Notes: generated from the letters alone by a model not told the origin. Shown: positions 1 through 9,298, counted from the stretch's first letter. The stretch: DNA of 64,000 nucleotides from CBETVX01 sp965539935 (GCA_965539935.1 CBETVX010000002.1:1-64000), one strand, 5' to 3'. Program-made: numbers and translations.

Positions 1-128
1 TTACTTATATGTAGGTTAATGACCTATGGGGATAGCTAAATCTTAAAAATATTTTTTAGCTAAAGAGGATTTCTAACCTTTGAGTTTTGTCTATCTATAA
101 AATAAATCTAAAAAAGGGGATTGGGATT

Positions 129-1070
129 ATGAAAAAGAGAGCAAGTATAGTTGTAATCTTGATAACTTTATTAATTAATATTAATACTGTACATGGAGCA
201 GAGCCTTCAATAAGCATTAATATATGTTCAAATGAAGTTTTAGTAGGTGAAAATTTAATAGTAGAAATAATAGGGAGCCAAATTGATGATATAGCAGGGG
301 GGTATATTATACTTAATTATGATGAAAATAAGCTAAGTTTTGACAATAGGACCATAAATATAGATAGTAATGACTATATAGACCTACAGTTTGAAGGCAC
401 AAGTCTAGAGGATGAAGATGGAAGGACAAAGATTGTATTTGGACTTAAAAAGGATGCTGATTTAATAGGGGATAGTGAAGGCAATGATATTGTAATAGCC
501 ATTTTAGAATATACAGCATTACATACTGGCGAATGCACCTTAAACCTAGACCCCTTAAGCAAATTAGTTAAGTCCAATGGAGCTGGTGAATATACATATG
601 AAAATATAAATATTAATAATGGGAGCACTTTATTAATTTATAAGCTTGGAAGTATATCGGGAACTATTGCTTTAGAGGATAATTATATTCCCTCCCATGA
701 ATTTATACATTTACTAAAAGATGGAGAGATTATTGAAACAAGTGGAATTGATAGTGAGGGAAGATATTCATTTAACAATTTGGAAAATGGGTATTATACT
801 CTATCAATTGATATTCCAGGTTATATTAAGATACCAGATGTAAACATATCCCTAACTAATTACGGAAATGTAGTTCAAGATTTTAGTTTAGATAGAATAG
901 AAGAAGATGTTAATCGGGACGGAATTATTGATTTAGCTGACTTAGTCATCATTGGAGGAAAATTTGACCTTACTAAAGGAGATAAAGGATTTATTGAAGA
1001 TGCAGATATTAATGATGATAATATAATTGACCTACTTGATTTAATCTATGTTACTAGCAAAATACAATAA
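129..1070 (+). CDS. Exported cohesin + carboxypeptidase-regulatory-like + dockerin protein
   Basis: I take the ATG at 129 as start because it is preceded by AAAAAAGGGG and begins a classic signal peptide (MKKRASIVVILITLL, cleavage near VHGA). The in-frame ATG at 87 would put a hydrophilic tail ahead of it. The 313-residue product has three visible parts. Residues ~26-165 look like a cohesin beta-sandwich (EPSISI, GGYIILNYDENKLSF). Residues ~175-250 look like a carboxypeptidase-regulatory/CnaB-like fold (GSISGTIAL, GRYSFNNLENGYYTLSI). The last ~60 residues form a type I dockerin with two calcium loops (DVNRDGIIDLAD and DINDDNIIDLLD). Cohesins bind dockerins, so one chain carries both partners. 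The next gene, 17 bp downstream, carries a cohesin and SLH anchors. I infer a surface scaffold role; no catalytic domain is visible. Confidence 0.8.
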   Translation: MKKRASIVVILITLLININTVHGAEPSISINICSNEVLVGENLIVEIIGSQIDDIAGGYIILNYDENKLSFDNRTINIDSNDYIDLQFEGTSLEDEDGRTKIVFGLKKDADLIGDSEGNDIVIAILEYTALHTGECTLNLDPLSKLVKSNGAGEYTYENININNGSTLLIYKLGSISGTIALEDNYIPSHEFIHLLKDGEIIETSGIDSEGRYSFNNLENGYYTLSIDIPGYIKIPDVNISLTNYGNVVQDFSLDRIEEDVNRDGIIDLADLVIIGGKFDLTKGDKGFIEDADINDDNIIDLLDLIYVTSKIQ

Positions 1071-1087
1071 AAGGTGGGTTAGTTAGA

Positions 1088-2536
1088 ATGAAAGGATTAA
1101 CTCTAACATTAACTCTAACTTTAATTATATTTCTATCAACACTAACTGCATGGTGTAATGAGGGTGAAGTTATAATATCAACCATAGAGGAAAATATTAA
1201 AGTTAATGGAATAATTAAAGTAGATATTATAACAAAAAATTTAAAGGACATCTATGGTATTGATATTAGTTTAAAGTATGATAGGGAATATCTTAGGCCT
1301 ATAGATAATGGATTTAGTGTTAACTCTAACTTAGATGATAAGGCATATTATATTGCATTAAATTATATTGATGAAGAAAACTCAGTGGTTAGATTTATGG
1401 CAACTAGTTTAAAAGATAATAATTTTGATGCAGAAGATTTAATAAGTATGAACTTTAAAGCTATAAAGCCAGGTGCTACTACCTTATCCTTAGATAAACT
1501 ACATCTACTTAAAAAGGATTTGATAGATATAAAATGTACATATCAAGAAAAAGAATTAATAATAAGTAAAGATAAAAATCCTAACAGTTCATCTAAAAGA
1601 GATAGTTTAAATACTGATGGATATAGAGTAAATAATGATTTGAATATTACGGGAGTGGAAATAGAAAGTGAATATGTGGATAATTTTTCTATTGAGCAAG
1701 TAGATATCCACAAAAATCAAAATGATACTTTAACCCTTGTAAGTAATATATATGATATTACTTATAAAGCTGGACAAAAAAAGATTATGGAAGAACCCAA
1801 TAAAGAGACAATAATAATATCCTTAAAATATGACGATGAAAATAATACAGTTGATGAGGAAAAGTTGGGAATATACTATTTCAATGAAGACAGAAATCAG
1901 TGGATATTCCTAGGGGGCAGTGTTGATAAAGAGAATAATATAATTTCCGTAGAGGTAAATCGTATAGCTAAATTTGCAGTATTTCAAAATAAAGATATAA
2001 AAATATTTAATGACTTAGAAAATCATTGGAGCTATAAATATGTAAGAAGATTAACTGGCATGGGAGCTATAGGGGGATACGAAGATAATAATTTCAAGCC
2101 AAATAATAATATAACAAGGGCAGAGTTTAGTAAAATAATAGCACTTGCCCTAGGATTAGAATTAAAAAATCTTGAGATAGACTTTAAAGATGAAAAAATG
2201 ATACCTAAATGGGCTACAAAATATATTGGAGCAGTATATAGTGATAATATACTTAAGGGTTATGAAGATAACACCTTCAGACCTAATAGGATTATGACTA
2301 GAAAGGAAATAGCCACAGCTATATCTCAATTACTAAAAGATATAGAAATAAATACAGAATTAAATTTTGTAGATAATAATGAAATACCACCATGGGCTGT
2401 AAAGGGAATAAAACTTTGTGTAGAAAATGATATTTTAGATGGATATGATGACAATAGCATAAGACCTAATAAACCGGTAACTAGAGCAGAGGCTTGCAAA
2501 ATGATATACATGCTTCTTTGGAAGCTTAAAATATGA
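1088..2536 (+). CDS. Exported cohesin protein with three C-terminal SLH wall anchors
   Basis: The 482-residue product starts with a hydrophobic signal segment (LTLTLTLTLIIFLSTLTAW). Residues ~25-165 resemble a cohesin (GIDISLKYDREYL). A middle region near 245-300 contains LGIYYFNEDRNQW, similar in style to the C-termini of the two large surface proteins at 22.9-31.5 kb. Three SLH domains occupy ~310-482, each with the usual GGYEDNNFKPN / GYEDNTFRPN / GYDDNSIRPN and ITRAE-type motifs. SLH domains bind pyruvylated secondary wall polymer, so this protein should display its cohesin on the cell surface. The start has AAAGGTGG 9 bp upstream, and the gene follows the dockerin gene by 17 bp, implying one transcript ending at the hairpin at 2577. 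Cohesin assignment rests on pattern only. Confidence 0.82.
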   Translation: MKGLTLTLTLTLIIFLSTLTAWCNEGEVIISTIEENIKVNGIIKVDIITKNLKDIYGIDISLKYDREYLRPIDNGFSVNSNLDDKAYYIALNYIDEENSVVRFMATSLKDNNFDAEDLISMNFKAIKPGATTLSLDKLHLLKKDLIDIKCTYQEKELIISKDKNPNSSSKRDSLNTDGYRVNNDLNITGVEIESEYVDNFSIEQVDIHKNQNDTLTLVSNIYDITYKAGQKKIMEEPNKETIIISLKYDDENNTVDEEKLGIYYFNEDRNQWIFLGGSVDKENNIISVEVNRIAKFAVFQNKDIKIFNDLENHWSYKYVRRLTGMGAIGGYEDNNFKPNNNITRAEFSKIIALALGLELKNLEIDFKDEKMIPKWATKYIGAVYSDNILKGYEDNTFRPNRIMTRKEIATAISQLLKDIEINTELNFVDNNEIPPWAVKGIKLCVENDILDGYDDNSIRPNKPVTRAEACKMIYMLLWKLKI

Positions 2537-2576
2537 TATTACTTGATCAATAGGATATGTAAGTGTTTAAAACTAG

Positions 2577-2612
2577 AAAACCAAGAGTTTAAGGCTCTTG
2601 GTTGTTTTTTTA
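2577..2612 (+). terminator. Rho-independent terminator
   Basis: A CCAAGAG / CTCTTGG stem, extended by AA/TT, is followed by a run of seven T. It closes the cohesin/SLH gene pair. Confidence 0.9.
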
Positions 2613-2665
2613 GCTGATAAAACCCCTTTATCTTCCCAAAATTTTAAAAATATATAGCATAAAAC

Positions 2666-2694
2666 TTGGAACTAAAAAAGTAAAAAGATATAAT
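2666..2694 (+). promoter_or_regulatory. Sigma-A-type promoter for the 2806 gene
   Basis: TTGGAA and TATAAT are separated by exactly 17 bp. A second, sigma-D-like element (TAAA, 17 nt, CCGATAA ending at 2756) lies closer to the gene. Both are read by eye. Confidence 0.6.
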
Positions 2695-2805
2695 AAGAGT
2701 AGATTCCATAAATTACATTGGCATTAAAATAAAGTATAGCTTTAAAAATACCGATAAATCATTAAGGAGTAAAAATATTACCTAATAATTCCAAGGAGGT
2801 TTACC

Positions 2806-4473
2806 ATGAAAAAACACATAGGATTTGTCCTATCTCTACTAATAGCATTTATGTTTATAATTACTACTATTTCCTTTGGAGATACATATACTCCCTTCAA
2901 AAATCAATACATAGAAGGATATTTAAAAAGTATAGATGATAAAAAAGTTATTATTGAAGAATACGATGGAACCCTTCATATATTAAATCTTCTAAAAAAT
3001 GTGGAGCTTAAAATAGATGGTATGTCTGTTAAATCTAGCGATTTCAAGCCAGGCATGGAAGTTTATGGAGAATTAAAGGGTAGGAGTATTTCTTACCTAG
3101 ATAGCTTTTCCACAGAAAAATTAGGATATATACCTAAAGAAGGTAAAGTAAGGAGTGGAGTTATAAAAAAGATAGATAGAAATCAAATAATAATTGAGCT
3201 GGCCTATGGGGAAGAAGAGACTATTTTTACATCTCCTACTACAGTAGTACTTAAAGATGGGAATAATGTTTCCACCAATGTTTTATATGAAGGAGATAGA
3301 ATAAAGGCCTATTTTGATGATATATATTCTTCCGTAGCAAGTAAAATAGTCATAGAAGGAAACTCCATAGTCATAAAAAATTTTTATAAAGGAAAGCTCT
3401 TTAAATACGATGAAATGGAAGGCTATATACTTTTGAAAAACGTAGATGTATTTAAAAATAAGTCTTGGGTCGATGATAGTTCTACTAAAAAATTATATTT
3501 AAATGAAAATGCAACTGTATATATAGGAGGATATGAAATTCCTAATTCAAATATAAACTATTATAAAAATAAGACGGTATATATAGCTGTTAAAGAAATA
3601 TTTGGACAAGAAAAAATAGAAAAAATGGTAATAAAGAATCAGTATGAAAGTAATTACTCATCAAAAATAGATGAAATAAATTGGTATTCACAGTCCATGG
3701 AATTAGATAATAAAAGGAATATATCCTTTAATGAAGGAACTATATTCATAAAAAATGATAGAATAGTTGACCAGTATTCCATTAATCCAGAGTCCGATGC
3801 CTTCATAGTGGCCGATGGTAGAAATGATGGACAAATAGCAGATTTAGTATATATATATAATGAAAATATAAATAATTCAAATATTGGACAGAACTATATC
3901 TATGCATTAAGACTTGATGAAATATTTGAATATGAAATAAATACCGAGGAATTTTATTTGCTTGATGAAAATGAATGGGAATCCTTCGACGAAGACAAAG
4001 AATTTTACTATGATGAGGATACCTACATATATGATTTAGAGAATGACCAACAGATTACAGCGGAAGAGTTTTACTCAGATGATTATGCAGTAGATGAAGA
4101 TAGTGATTATGCAGATGATAATGATCTAAGGGATTGGTATGCTTATATCTATGCCGATGGCGATAGAGTAGTAGCCTTAAGTGCAAAAGAAAAAATGGAC
4201 TCGTTATTAAGACAAAGAATAACTACTGGAATCATAGAAACAGCTCCAGAGGATGATTCCATGATTGGATATAATATTACACTTATGAATGCTAGGGACT
4301 GGAGCAGAAGAAACGATGAGTGGATGATGAAAAATACTTCCTTAAAACTTATCCTAGAAGAAGCATTAATAATAAAAAATGATAAAGTAGTAGATTATAA
4401 AGATTTAAAGGTTGGAGACCGTCTATATATAGTGAGGGATGATATGGAGTGTAAAATAGTCATAGTAAAATAA
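2806..4473 (+). CDS. Exported beta-rich surface protein, no anchor seen
   Basis: The start is fixed by AAGGAGG 7 bp upstream and by an N-terminal signal peptide (MKKHIGFVLSLLIAFMF, cleavage after SFG). The 555-residue product contains several copies of a beta-strand pattern. Each copy has 'G-x-I-KKIDRNQIIIE', then a strand that sets a value, then 'GDRIKAYFDD' or 'GDRLYIVRDD'. The same pattern is seen in the SLH proteins of this window. A strongly acidic stretch (many D/E/Y) occupies about 400-455. No SLH, LPXTG or transmembrane anchor is visible, so attachment is unknown. It lies upstream of two SLH proteins in the same direction and may be co-transcribed with them. I do not recognise a named family beyond a general DUF5666-like resemblance. 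Confidence 0.6.
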   Translation: MKKHIGFVLSLLIAFMFIITTISFGDTYTPFKNQYIEGYLKSIDDKKVIIEEYDGTLHILNLLKNVELKIDGMSVKSSDFKPGMEVYGELKGRSISYLDSFSTEKLGYIPKEGKVRSGVIKKIDRNQIIIELAYGEEETIFTSPTTVVLKDGNNVSTNVLYEGDRIKAYFDDIYSSVASKIVIEGNSIVIKNFYKGKLFKYDEMEGYILLKNVDVFKNKSWVDDSSTKKLYLNENATVYIGGYEIPNSNINYYKNKTVYIAVKEIFGQEKIEKMVIKNQYESNYSSKIDEINWYSQSMELDNKRNISFNEGTIFIKNDRIVDQYSINPESDAFIVADGRNDGQIADLVYIYNENINNSNIGQNYIYALRLDEIFEYEINTEEFYLLDENEWESFDEDKEFYYDEDTYIYDLENDQQITAEEFYSDDYAVDEDSDYADDNDLRDWYAYIYADGDRVVALSAKEKMDSLLRQRITTGIIETAPEDDSMIGYNITLMNARDWSRRNDEWMMKNTSLKLILEEALIIKNDKVVDYKDLKVGDRLYIVRDDMECKIVIVK

Positions 4474-4560
4474 ATGGTGTAGATGTGCATCATAGATTTG
4501 ATTAAGTTAAGATTTCAACTGGGGGAATATATAGATCAAAAAAACTAGAGGAGTGATATT

Positions 4561-6084
4561 TTGAAGAAATTTTCCGCAGTATTTCATTTGATTATTACAA
4601 TGAGTATCTTTATAACTTCTACCATGGGGGTATATGCTGAACCAGTTGGATTCACAGGTGGAGTTAATAATGAATATGAATATGAAGAAGTGGTCTTTAT
4701 TTCTGGAGAACCTATACATTTTATTGGAGAAATAAAAATAACGGAGAGAGAAAGAGATGATGAGAGGACTGTAACATATAGATTTGATTTAGAGCCTAAG
4801 GATAAATCCATAGAGGGAGAGCTTAAAAGGACCTTGACCCTAGAGACTATTTACGATAACAAAAATGATAAAGGACAGACAATAGCTGAAACTACTTTAA
4901 CTAAATACAGTGAAAGCATTGAAATTGAAGAAGACGAATACGAGCTTGAGGATTATCAGTTTTCAAAATCTGATATAATTGATAAAAGACCAGCCTCTGA
5001 TTTTTACTCGGGAAATCTAAAGGCAAGAAAATACTACACTATTAATGATGATGAGGGCGATGTAATAATAGATATAACAGGGGGTACAGTAGGATATGAA
5101 AATTTCTGGGGAAGTACAGAAACGGAAATTATAGACTATTTTATATATTACGATAGAGATATGACTGTAGAGGATGAGGATGGAGATATTGATACTGAAG
5201 ATATTTCATGGGAAGGAACCGTTAAGGTAGAAATATCCGATAGTACAACAAAAGAACTTATATACTCAGATAATATGGCAAATCTATCCAGCTTTGATGG
5301 AGGATATGTGAAAGTCACTAATAGTGAAATAGTATCTGAGTATGAATATGATTTACCTGAGTTTGACAGCGATGGACAGCCAGATGAAGATGATAGGGAA
5401 AAGGATGATATTACCCTATCAAGAAAAATGAATCCTGAGATTGAAAGACTTATAGTTCCAAAGTTTAGAGATGTTAATGGACATTGGGCGGAAGATTATA
5501 TTAAAAAACTATATTCATTAGATGTATTTGAAGATGATTCTAGTTTCTTTGCCCCTGATGTAGCAATGACCCGTTCAGAATTCACTAGGGCCATGATAAA
5601 GGCCTGCGACATAAGAACCTTAATGGAAGAAGAGAGCAGTAGAAGAAGTAGAAGGGAAGATACTGAAGAAGAATCACCTTTTAAAGATGTGTCTACCGAT
5701 GATTCCGATTATAAATATATAAAAGAAGCTTTAGAAAAGGGAATAATTCAAGGAGGAATAGATGGGCTATTTAATCCTGAATCCCCTCTTACAAAGGCTC
5801 AAGCCATAACAATAATAATAAGGGCATTAGGCTTTGAAAACAAAGCTCCAAATCCAGGGTATTACACGGTCTTTGATGATGATAGTGAGATACAAGATTG
5901 GTCAAGGGACAGTATATATGTGGCTAAAGAAATAGGCATAATAGCAGGAGATAACTATAACAAAATACAACCTAATAAAACAATGACAAGGGCTGAAGCC
6001 TCTGCCATGCTAGTAAGATTTTTAGAATTCTTAGAAAGAGATCTTCAAAGAGATTATAGAGAGCAAATTATGTTATTTAATTAA
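4561..6084 (+). CDS. SLH-domain surface protein
   Basis: Start is TTG, preceded by GAGGAGTG 8 bp upstream, and begins a signal peptide (MKKFSAVFHLIITMSIF, cleavage near VYAEP). The first ~295 residues are an acidic, beta-rich region with no family that I recognise. Residues ~300-355, ~378-430 and ~436-495 are three SLH domains (FRDVNGHWAEDYI, FKDVSTDDSDY, VFDDDSEIQDWS, with TRSEF / TKAQA / TRAEA motifs), placing the protein on the wall. A basic-acidic insert (SSRRSRREDTEEE) separates SLH1 and SLH2. The next gene starts 60 bp further on, so the pair is probably one transcript. Confidence 0.85.
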   Translation: MKKFSAVFHLIITMSIFITSTMGVYAEPVGFTGGVNNEYEYEEVVFISGEPIHFIGEIKITERERDDERTVTYRFDLEPKDKSIEGELKRTLTLETIYDNKNDKGQTIAETTLTKYSESIEIEEDEYELEDYQFSKSDIIDKRPASDFYSGNLKARKYYTINDDEGDVIIDITGGTVGYENFWGSTETEIIDYFIYYDRDMTVEDEDGDIDTEDISWEGTVKVEISDSTTKELIYSDNMANLSSFDGGYVKVTNSEIVSEYEYDLPEFDSDGQPDEDDREKDDITLSRKMNPEIERLIVPKFRDVNGHWAEDYIKKLYSLDVFEDDSSFFAPDVAMTRSEFTRAMIKACDIRTLMEEESSRRSRREDTEEESPFKDVSTDDSDYKYIKEALEKGIIQGGIDGLFNPESPLTKAQAITIIIRALGFENKAPNPGYYTVFDDDSEIQDWSRDSIYVAKEIGIIAGDNYNKIQPNKTMTRAEASAMLVRFLEFLERDLQRDYREQIMLFN

Positions 6085-6144
6085 TCCTTGAAAAACCAGG
6101 ACAGGCCTTTGTTTAAGGAAAGGCTGATACAGGAGTGTGGTAAA

Positions 6145-7509
6145 GTGAAGAGATTTATCTCAAAAATAATATTTATAATCGTAATATTTACTTTTACAGT
6201 ACCTATAAATTCATATGCACTATATGAAGAATTCCTCAATGAATTTACTCCTCTTTTAAATAATACTCTTATAAATGGCAGTTATGATAAGACCTTTAGA
6301 GGATATAAAAATGGCACACAGTTAATAGAGAATATTACATTTAGTGATATAGAAGACAGCCCATATAAAAAAGACATAATCAAAATGGCAGCTCTATCAG
6401 TTGTAAAAACCTATGGGAATGATAAATTCTATCCAAATAAATTCCTTACAAAACAAGAAGCAATAAAGTTTCTAGTAAGATTATCTGGGTATGAAGAAGA
6501 TATACAAAGAGAGATAGCTGAGGAATTAGAAGGTATTAATGGAAATATAGTAGACCAAATAATTAATGAAAAATACGCTCAAAGGGCAGTAGATATAGGA
6601 ATAATTGAGGAAGAGGATAATTATAACTTGAATTCCTATATTTCAAAACAAATATTTTTAAAATGGATTGGAAATGCCTTTGATATTGAACCTGTATATA
6701 ATGATATTGAAAAAATATATACCTACAGGGATTATTATAAAGTGTCAAAGGAATATATAGGAATTATTGAAGCCCTACTTCAAGAGGGTATATATAAAGG
6801 AGAAGATGATTATTTAAATTTAGACTCTTCAATTACAAGGGAAGAAGCCATGGATATTCTAAACAATACAGATGAATTTTTGTATAAAAAAATGGAGCTT
6901 TCCCAGTATAGGGGTCTAGTCATAGATAAAGAGACTACAGAAGAAAAATACGGAAATGTTACTACAAAGGTAACTACTATAGTAGTAATGAATACAGATG
7001 GAACATTAAACCAAATACAGATTGAAAAGAAATTGCCATACCCTGAGGATGAAGATATAGTATATATTGATACTTCAATTAAAAGCTATGAAGAACTTTC
7101 CATTGGAACAGAAATTATATATATAGGCAAGGATGATCAGATAATATATGTAGAAGGTCAAAGAAATGGAGAAATAATGAAAAATATTGAAGAAATAGCT
7201 ATGCAGAGAAATGATTTAAAGGTCTATGAAGGTATGGTAGTTTTAAAAAGAAGAGAAACCCACTTAGATGATAGCCATTTTTATTATATAGATAGATGTA
7301 TAGTAAGGGACGAAGAAGGCAATGAATACGATCTAGCAGTAACCATAGATCCAACTAAGGTGACAAATAAAGATTTAATAGTCTATAAAGATAATATTGT
7401 AGGAGGAAATACACTTCTTGAAGAAGGTGATGAGATAGAATATGTAGTAAAAGATGATAAGTATGTATTATATATTAAGGTAAAAGAATTTCCTTTTTTG
7501 CTAAACTAA
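6145..7509 (+). CDS. Exported protein with degenerate SLH domains and beta-rich tail
   Basis: I place the start at GTG 6145: AGGAG lies 9 bp upstream and translation then begins directly with a signal peptide (KRFISKIIFIIVIFTF, cleavage after SYA). The longer frame from TTG 6088 has no clear ribosome site. Of 454 residues, ~60-245 hold three divergent SLH-like units (ITFSDIEDSPYKKDI, YPNKFLTKQEAIKFL, LDSSITREEAMDIL). The rest is the beta-rich repeat also seen in other surface proteins here (YRGLVIDKET, SIGTEIIYIGKDDQIIYVEG). SLH motifs are weakened at the usual GYxDGTFxP positions, so wall binding may be altered. It lies 17 bp upstream of the S41 protease gene, which suggests co-expression. 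Confidence 0.75.
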   Translation: MKRFISKIIFIIVIFTFTVPINSYALYEEFLNEFTPLLNNTLINGSYDKTFRGYKNGTQLIENITFSDIEDSPYKKDIIKMAALSVVKTYGNDKFYPNKFLTKQEAIKFLVRLSGYEEDIQREIAEELEGINGNIVDQIINEKYAQRAVDIGIIEEEDNYNLNSYISKQIFLKWIGNAFDIEPVYNDIEKIYTYRDYYKVSKEYIGIIEALLQEGIYKGEDDYLNLDSSITREEAMDILNNTDEFLYKKMELSQYRGLVIDKETTEEKYGNVTTKVTTIVVMNTDGTLNQIQIEKKLPYPEDEDIVYIDTSIKSYEELSIGTEIIYIGKDDQIIYVEGQRNGEIMKNIEEIAMQRNDLKVYEGMVVLKRRETHLDDSHFYYIDRCIVRDEEGNEYDLAVTIDPTKVTNKDLIVYKDNIVGGNTLLEEGDEIEYVVKDDKYVLYIKVKEFPFLLN

Positions 7510-7526
7510 AATCATAGGAGGATAAA

Positions 7527-8945
7527 ATGTATAAAACAAACAAAAAATTTAAATCCATAGTTACCATTGTACTGACAATATCCATATTATTTACAGGATT
7601 TTCTTATGCAAATGATTCTAATGTAACCTTTGAAAACTTAGAAGAAAGATTAGAATATTTACAATCCATGATAAAGTTCGTTCAGCACTATTACAAAGAT
7701 GAAGTATCAGAAGAAGAGCTTATGGAAGGGGCATTCAGAGGTATGTTTGAGGTGTTAGATAAGCATAGCGACTACTATAGTGCCGATGAATATGAAAACT
7801 TCGATGTAGAGACCTCTGGCCAATTTGGAGGTATAGGATTATCTGTTGGGATTAGAAATGACAATATTACTGTAATAGCACCTATAGAAGGAACGCCAGG
7901 AGATAAGGCAGGAATCAAAGCAGGAGATATCATAAAGTATGTAGATGATATTGATGTATCAGATTATAATTTAGATAAAGCCGTTAAGCTTATGAGGGGA
8001 GAGCCAGGGACTAAAATTAAACTGGGAATTATAAGGGGAAATAGTCCTGAAGTTAAATACTTTGAAATAACTAGAGATATAATTAAAATAGACCCTGTAA
8101 CCCATAAAATAATTGAAAATAACATTGGATTTATTAGGATTACAAATTTCAACGAAAATACAGATGAACATGTTAAGGTGGCATTAGATGAGTTCGATGA
8201 AAAAAATGTATCAGGAATAATAGTAGATTTAAGAAATAATCCAGGTGGTTTACTGGATGAAGTAGTTAAAGTTGCAGATTTATTCTTAGATAAGGATTTA
8301 CCAATAGTTCATATTGACTATAAAGCATATCCTGATAGAACATATATATCAGAATCAGAGAAGCTAACAGATAAGCCATTGGTAGTATTAGTTAATGGCG
8401 GAAGTGCCAGTGCTTCAGAAATATTTGCAGGAGCTATTAAAGACAACGATAGAGGAGTTATTGTAGGAACTAAGACCTATGGTAAGGGTACAGTACAAAA
8501 TATGACACCCTTAACTAATGGAGGGGGTATTAAACTTACCATAGCAGAATACTTGACAGCCAAAGAGACGAAAATAGATGGGATAGGTATTACTCCTGAT
8601 ATAGTTATTGAAAATATAGATAATGAAAACAAGGATGATATTATGGACTTTGTTCCAATGATAGAAGATGACAAACCATATCTAAAGGACAAAGGACTTA
8701 ATGTATATGGAGCACAGCAAAGACTCAAGTATATAGGATATGATGTGGACGTAACGGGAATACTAGACGAAAAGACATTGGAAGCCATAAAAAAATTCCA
8801 AGAAACAGAAGGTTTATATCCCTATGGAGTATTAGACTTAACCACAAGGGATAAGTTAAATGAAAAAACTATAGAGATATATAATAATGGTGGAGAAGAT
8901 TTACAACTTGAAGAGGCAGTGGAGATAATTTTAAGTAGTAATTAA
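7527..8945 (+). CDS. ctpA: S41-family carboxy-terminal processing protease with PG-binding domain
   Basis: The 472-residue product has a signal segment or membrane anchor (SIVTIVLTISILFTGFSYA). A PDZ domain lies at ~100-190 (GGIGLSVGIRNDNITVIAPI). The S41 catalytic core includes GFIRITNF, VDLRNNPGGLL, NGGSASASEIF carrying the serine, and TYGKGTVQ carrying the catalytic lysine. The last ~75 residues contain a peptidoglycan-binding-1 domain (YGAQQRLKYIGYDV, AIKKFQ). Such proteases cut C-terminal tails of exported proteins. AGGAGG lies just before the ATG. Its place at the end of a surface-protein cluster suggests it may process those proteins, but CtpA homologues are also common on their own. 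Confidence 0.93.
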   Translation: MYKTNKKFKSIVTIVLTISILFTGFSYANDSNVTFENLEERLEYLQSMIKFVQHYYKDEVSEEELMEGAFRGMFEVLDKHSDYYSADEYENFDVETSGQFGGIGLSVGIRNDNITVIAPIEGTPGDKAGIKAGDIIKYVDDIDVSDYNLDKAVKLMRGEPGTKIKLGIIRGNSPEVKYFEITRDIIKIDPVTHKIIENNIGFIRITNFNENTDEHVKVALDEFDEKNVSGIIVDLRNNPGGLLDEVVKVADLFLDKDLPIVHIDYKAYPDRTYISESEKLTDKPLVVLVNGGSASASEIFAGAIKDNDRGVIVGTKTYGKGTVQNMTPLTNGGGIKLTIAEYLTAKETKIDGIGITPDIVIENIDNENKDDIMDFVPMIEDDKPYLKDKGLNVYGAQQRLKYIGYDVDVTGILDEKTLEAIKKFQETEGLYPYGVLDLTTRDKLNEKTIEIYNNGGEDLQLEEAVEIILSSN

Positions 8946-9007
8946 AGCATAAAAATAATTAAAATATTGAATAATTAATAGAATTCATGGTATATTATAA
9001 ATAAAAG

Positions 9008-9037
9008 AACTTTACTGCTTAGGGGCAATTGTGTTCA
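9008..9037 (-). pseudogene. Collapsed second copy of the small peptide gene
   Basis: The minus strand reads TGAACACAATTGCCC, identical to the leader and start of the intact gene at 9191-9177. It then passes almost directly into AAGCAGTAAAG, identical to its 3' end at 9091-9081. About 85 bp between them is missing. This looks like a tandem duplicate with an internal deletion. Confidence 0.5.
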
Positions 9038-9040
9038 TTA

Positions 9041-9072
9041 AGAAAAGCAGGTGTTGCCGCACCTGCTTTTCT
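9041..9072. terminator. Bidirectional terminator-like hairpin
   Basis: AGAAAAGCAGGTG and CACCTGCTTTTCT form a perfect 13-bp stem with a 6-nt loop. It ends the minus-strand peptide transcript and can also stop reading from the protease gene. T-rich flanks are short. Confidence 0.75.
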
Positions 9073-9077
9073 TCTGT

Positions 9078-9182
9078 TTACTTTACTGCTTGAATTAGTG
9101 TAGCCAAAGCTGTTACTAAAGCTGCAATAGCTGATAAAATTTTTGCTATGTACTCTAGCTTGTCTTTGGTTCCCATGGGCAA
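9078..9182 (-). CDS. Small amphipathic peptide gene, 32-34 residues
   Basis: On the minus strand an AAAGGAGGTGA site is followed 6 nt later by TTG (9182) and 6 nt further by an in-frame ATG (9176). The frame encodes MPMGTKDKLEYIAKILSAIA, then ALVTALATLIQAVK and stop. The peptide is a single predicted amphipathic helix with four lysines and two acidic residues. A TGATATAAT extended -10 lies at 9229-9221, and the 13-bp hairpin follows the stop. This makes a complete transcription unit of about 170-190 nt. Its general character recalls leaderless bacteriocins, phenol-soluble modulins or type I toxins. I recognise no family and do not assign a function. It lies between ctpA and pyrG, both on the other strand. 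Confidence 0.6.
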   Translation of the reverse strand: MPMGTKDKLEYIAKILSAIAALVTALATLIQAVK

Positions 9183-9269
9183 TTGTGTTCACCTCCTTTC
9201 TATATTAGGAGGTCGTATTAATTATATCATATTGAATAAACTATTGATTAAAATAGTTTAGGAAATATA

Positions 9270-9298
9270 TTGACTGTAAAGACTAATCATTATATACT
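9270..9298 (+). promoter_or_regulatory. Sigma-A promoter for pyrG
   Basis: TTGACT and TATACT are separated by 17 bp. Transcription should begin near 9305, giving a leader of about 210 nt before pyrG. Confidence 0.7.

Noticed and set aside
1..86. Riboswitch or promoter before the first gene
   Set aside because: TAGCTAAA and TTTAGCTA form a hairpin (33-62), but there is no T tract beyond it and no c-di-GMP-type motif; too little to call.
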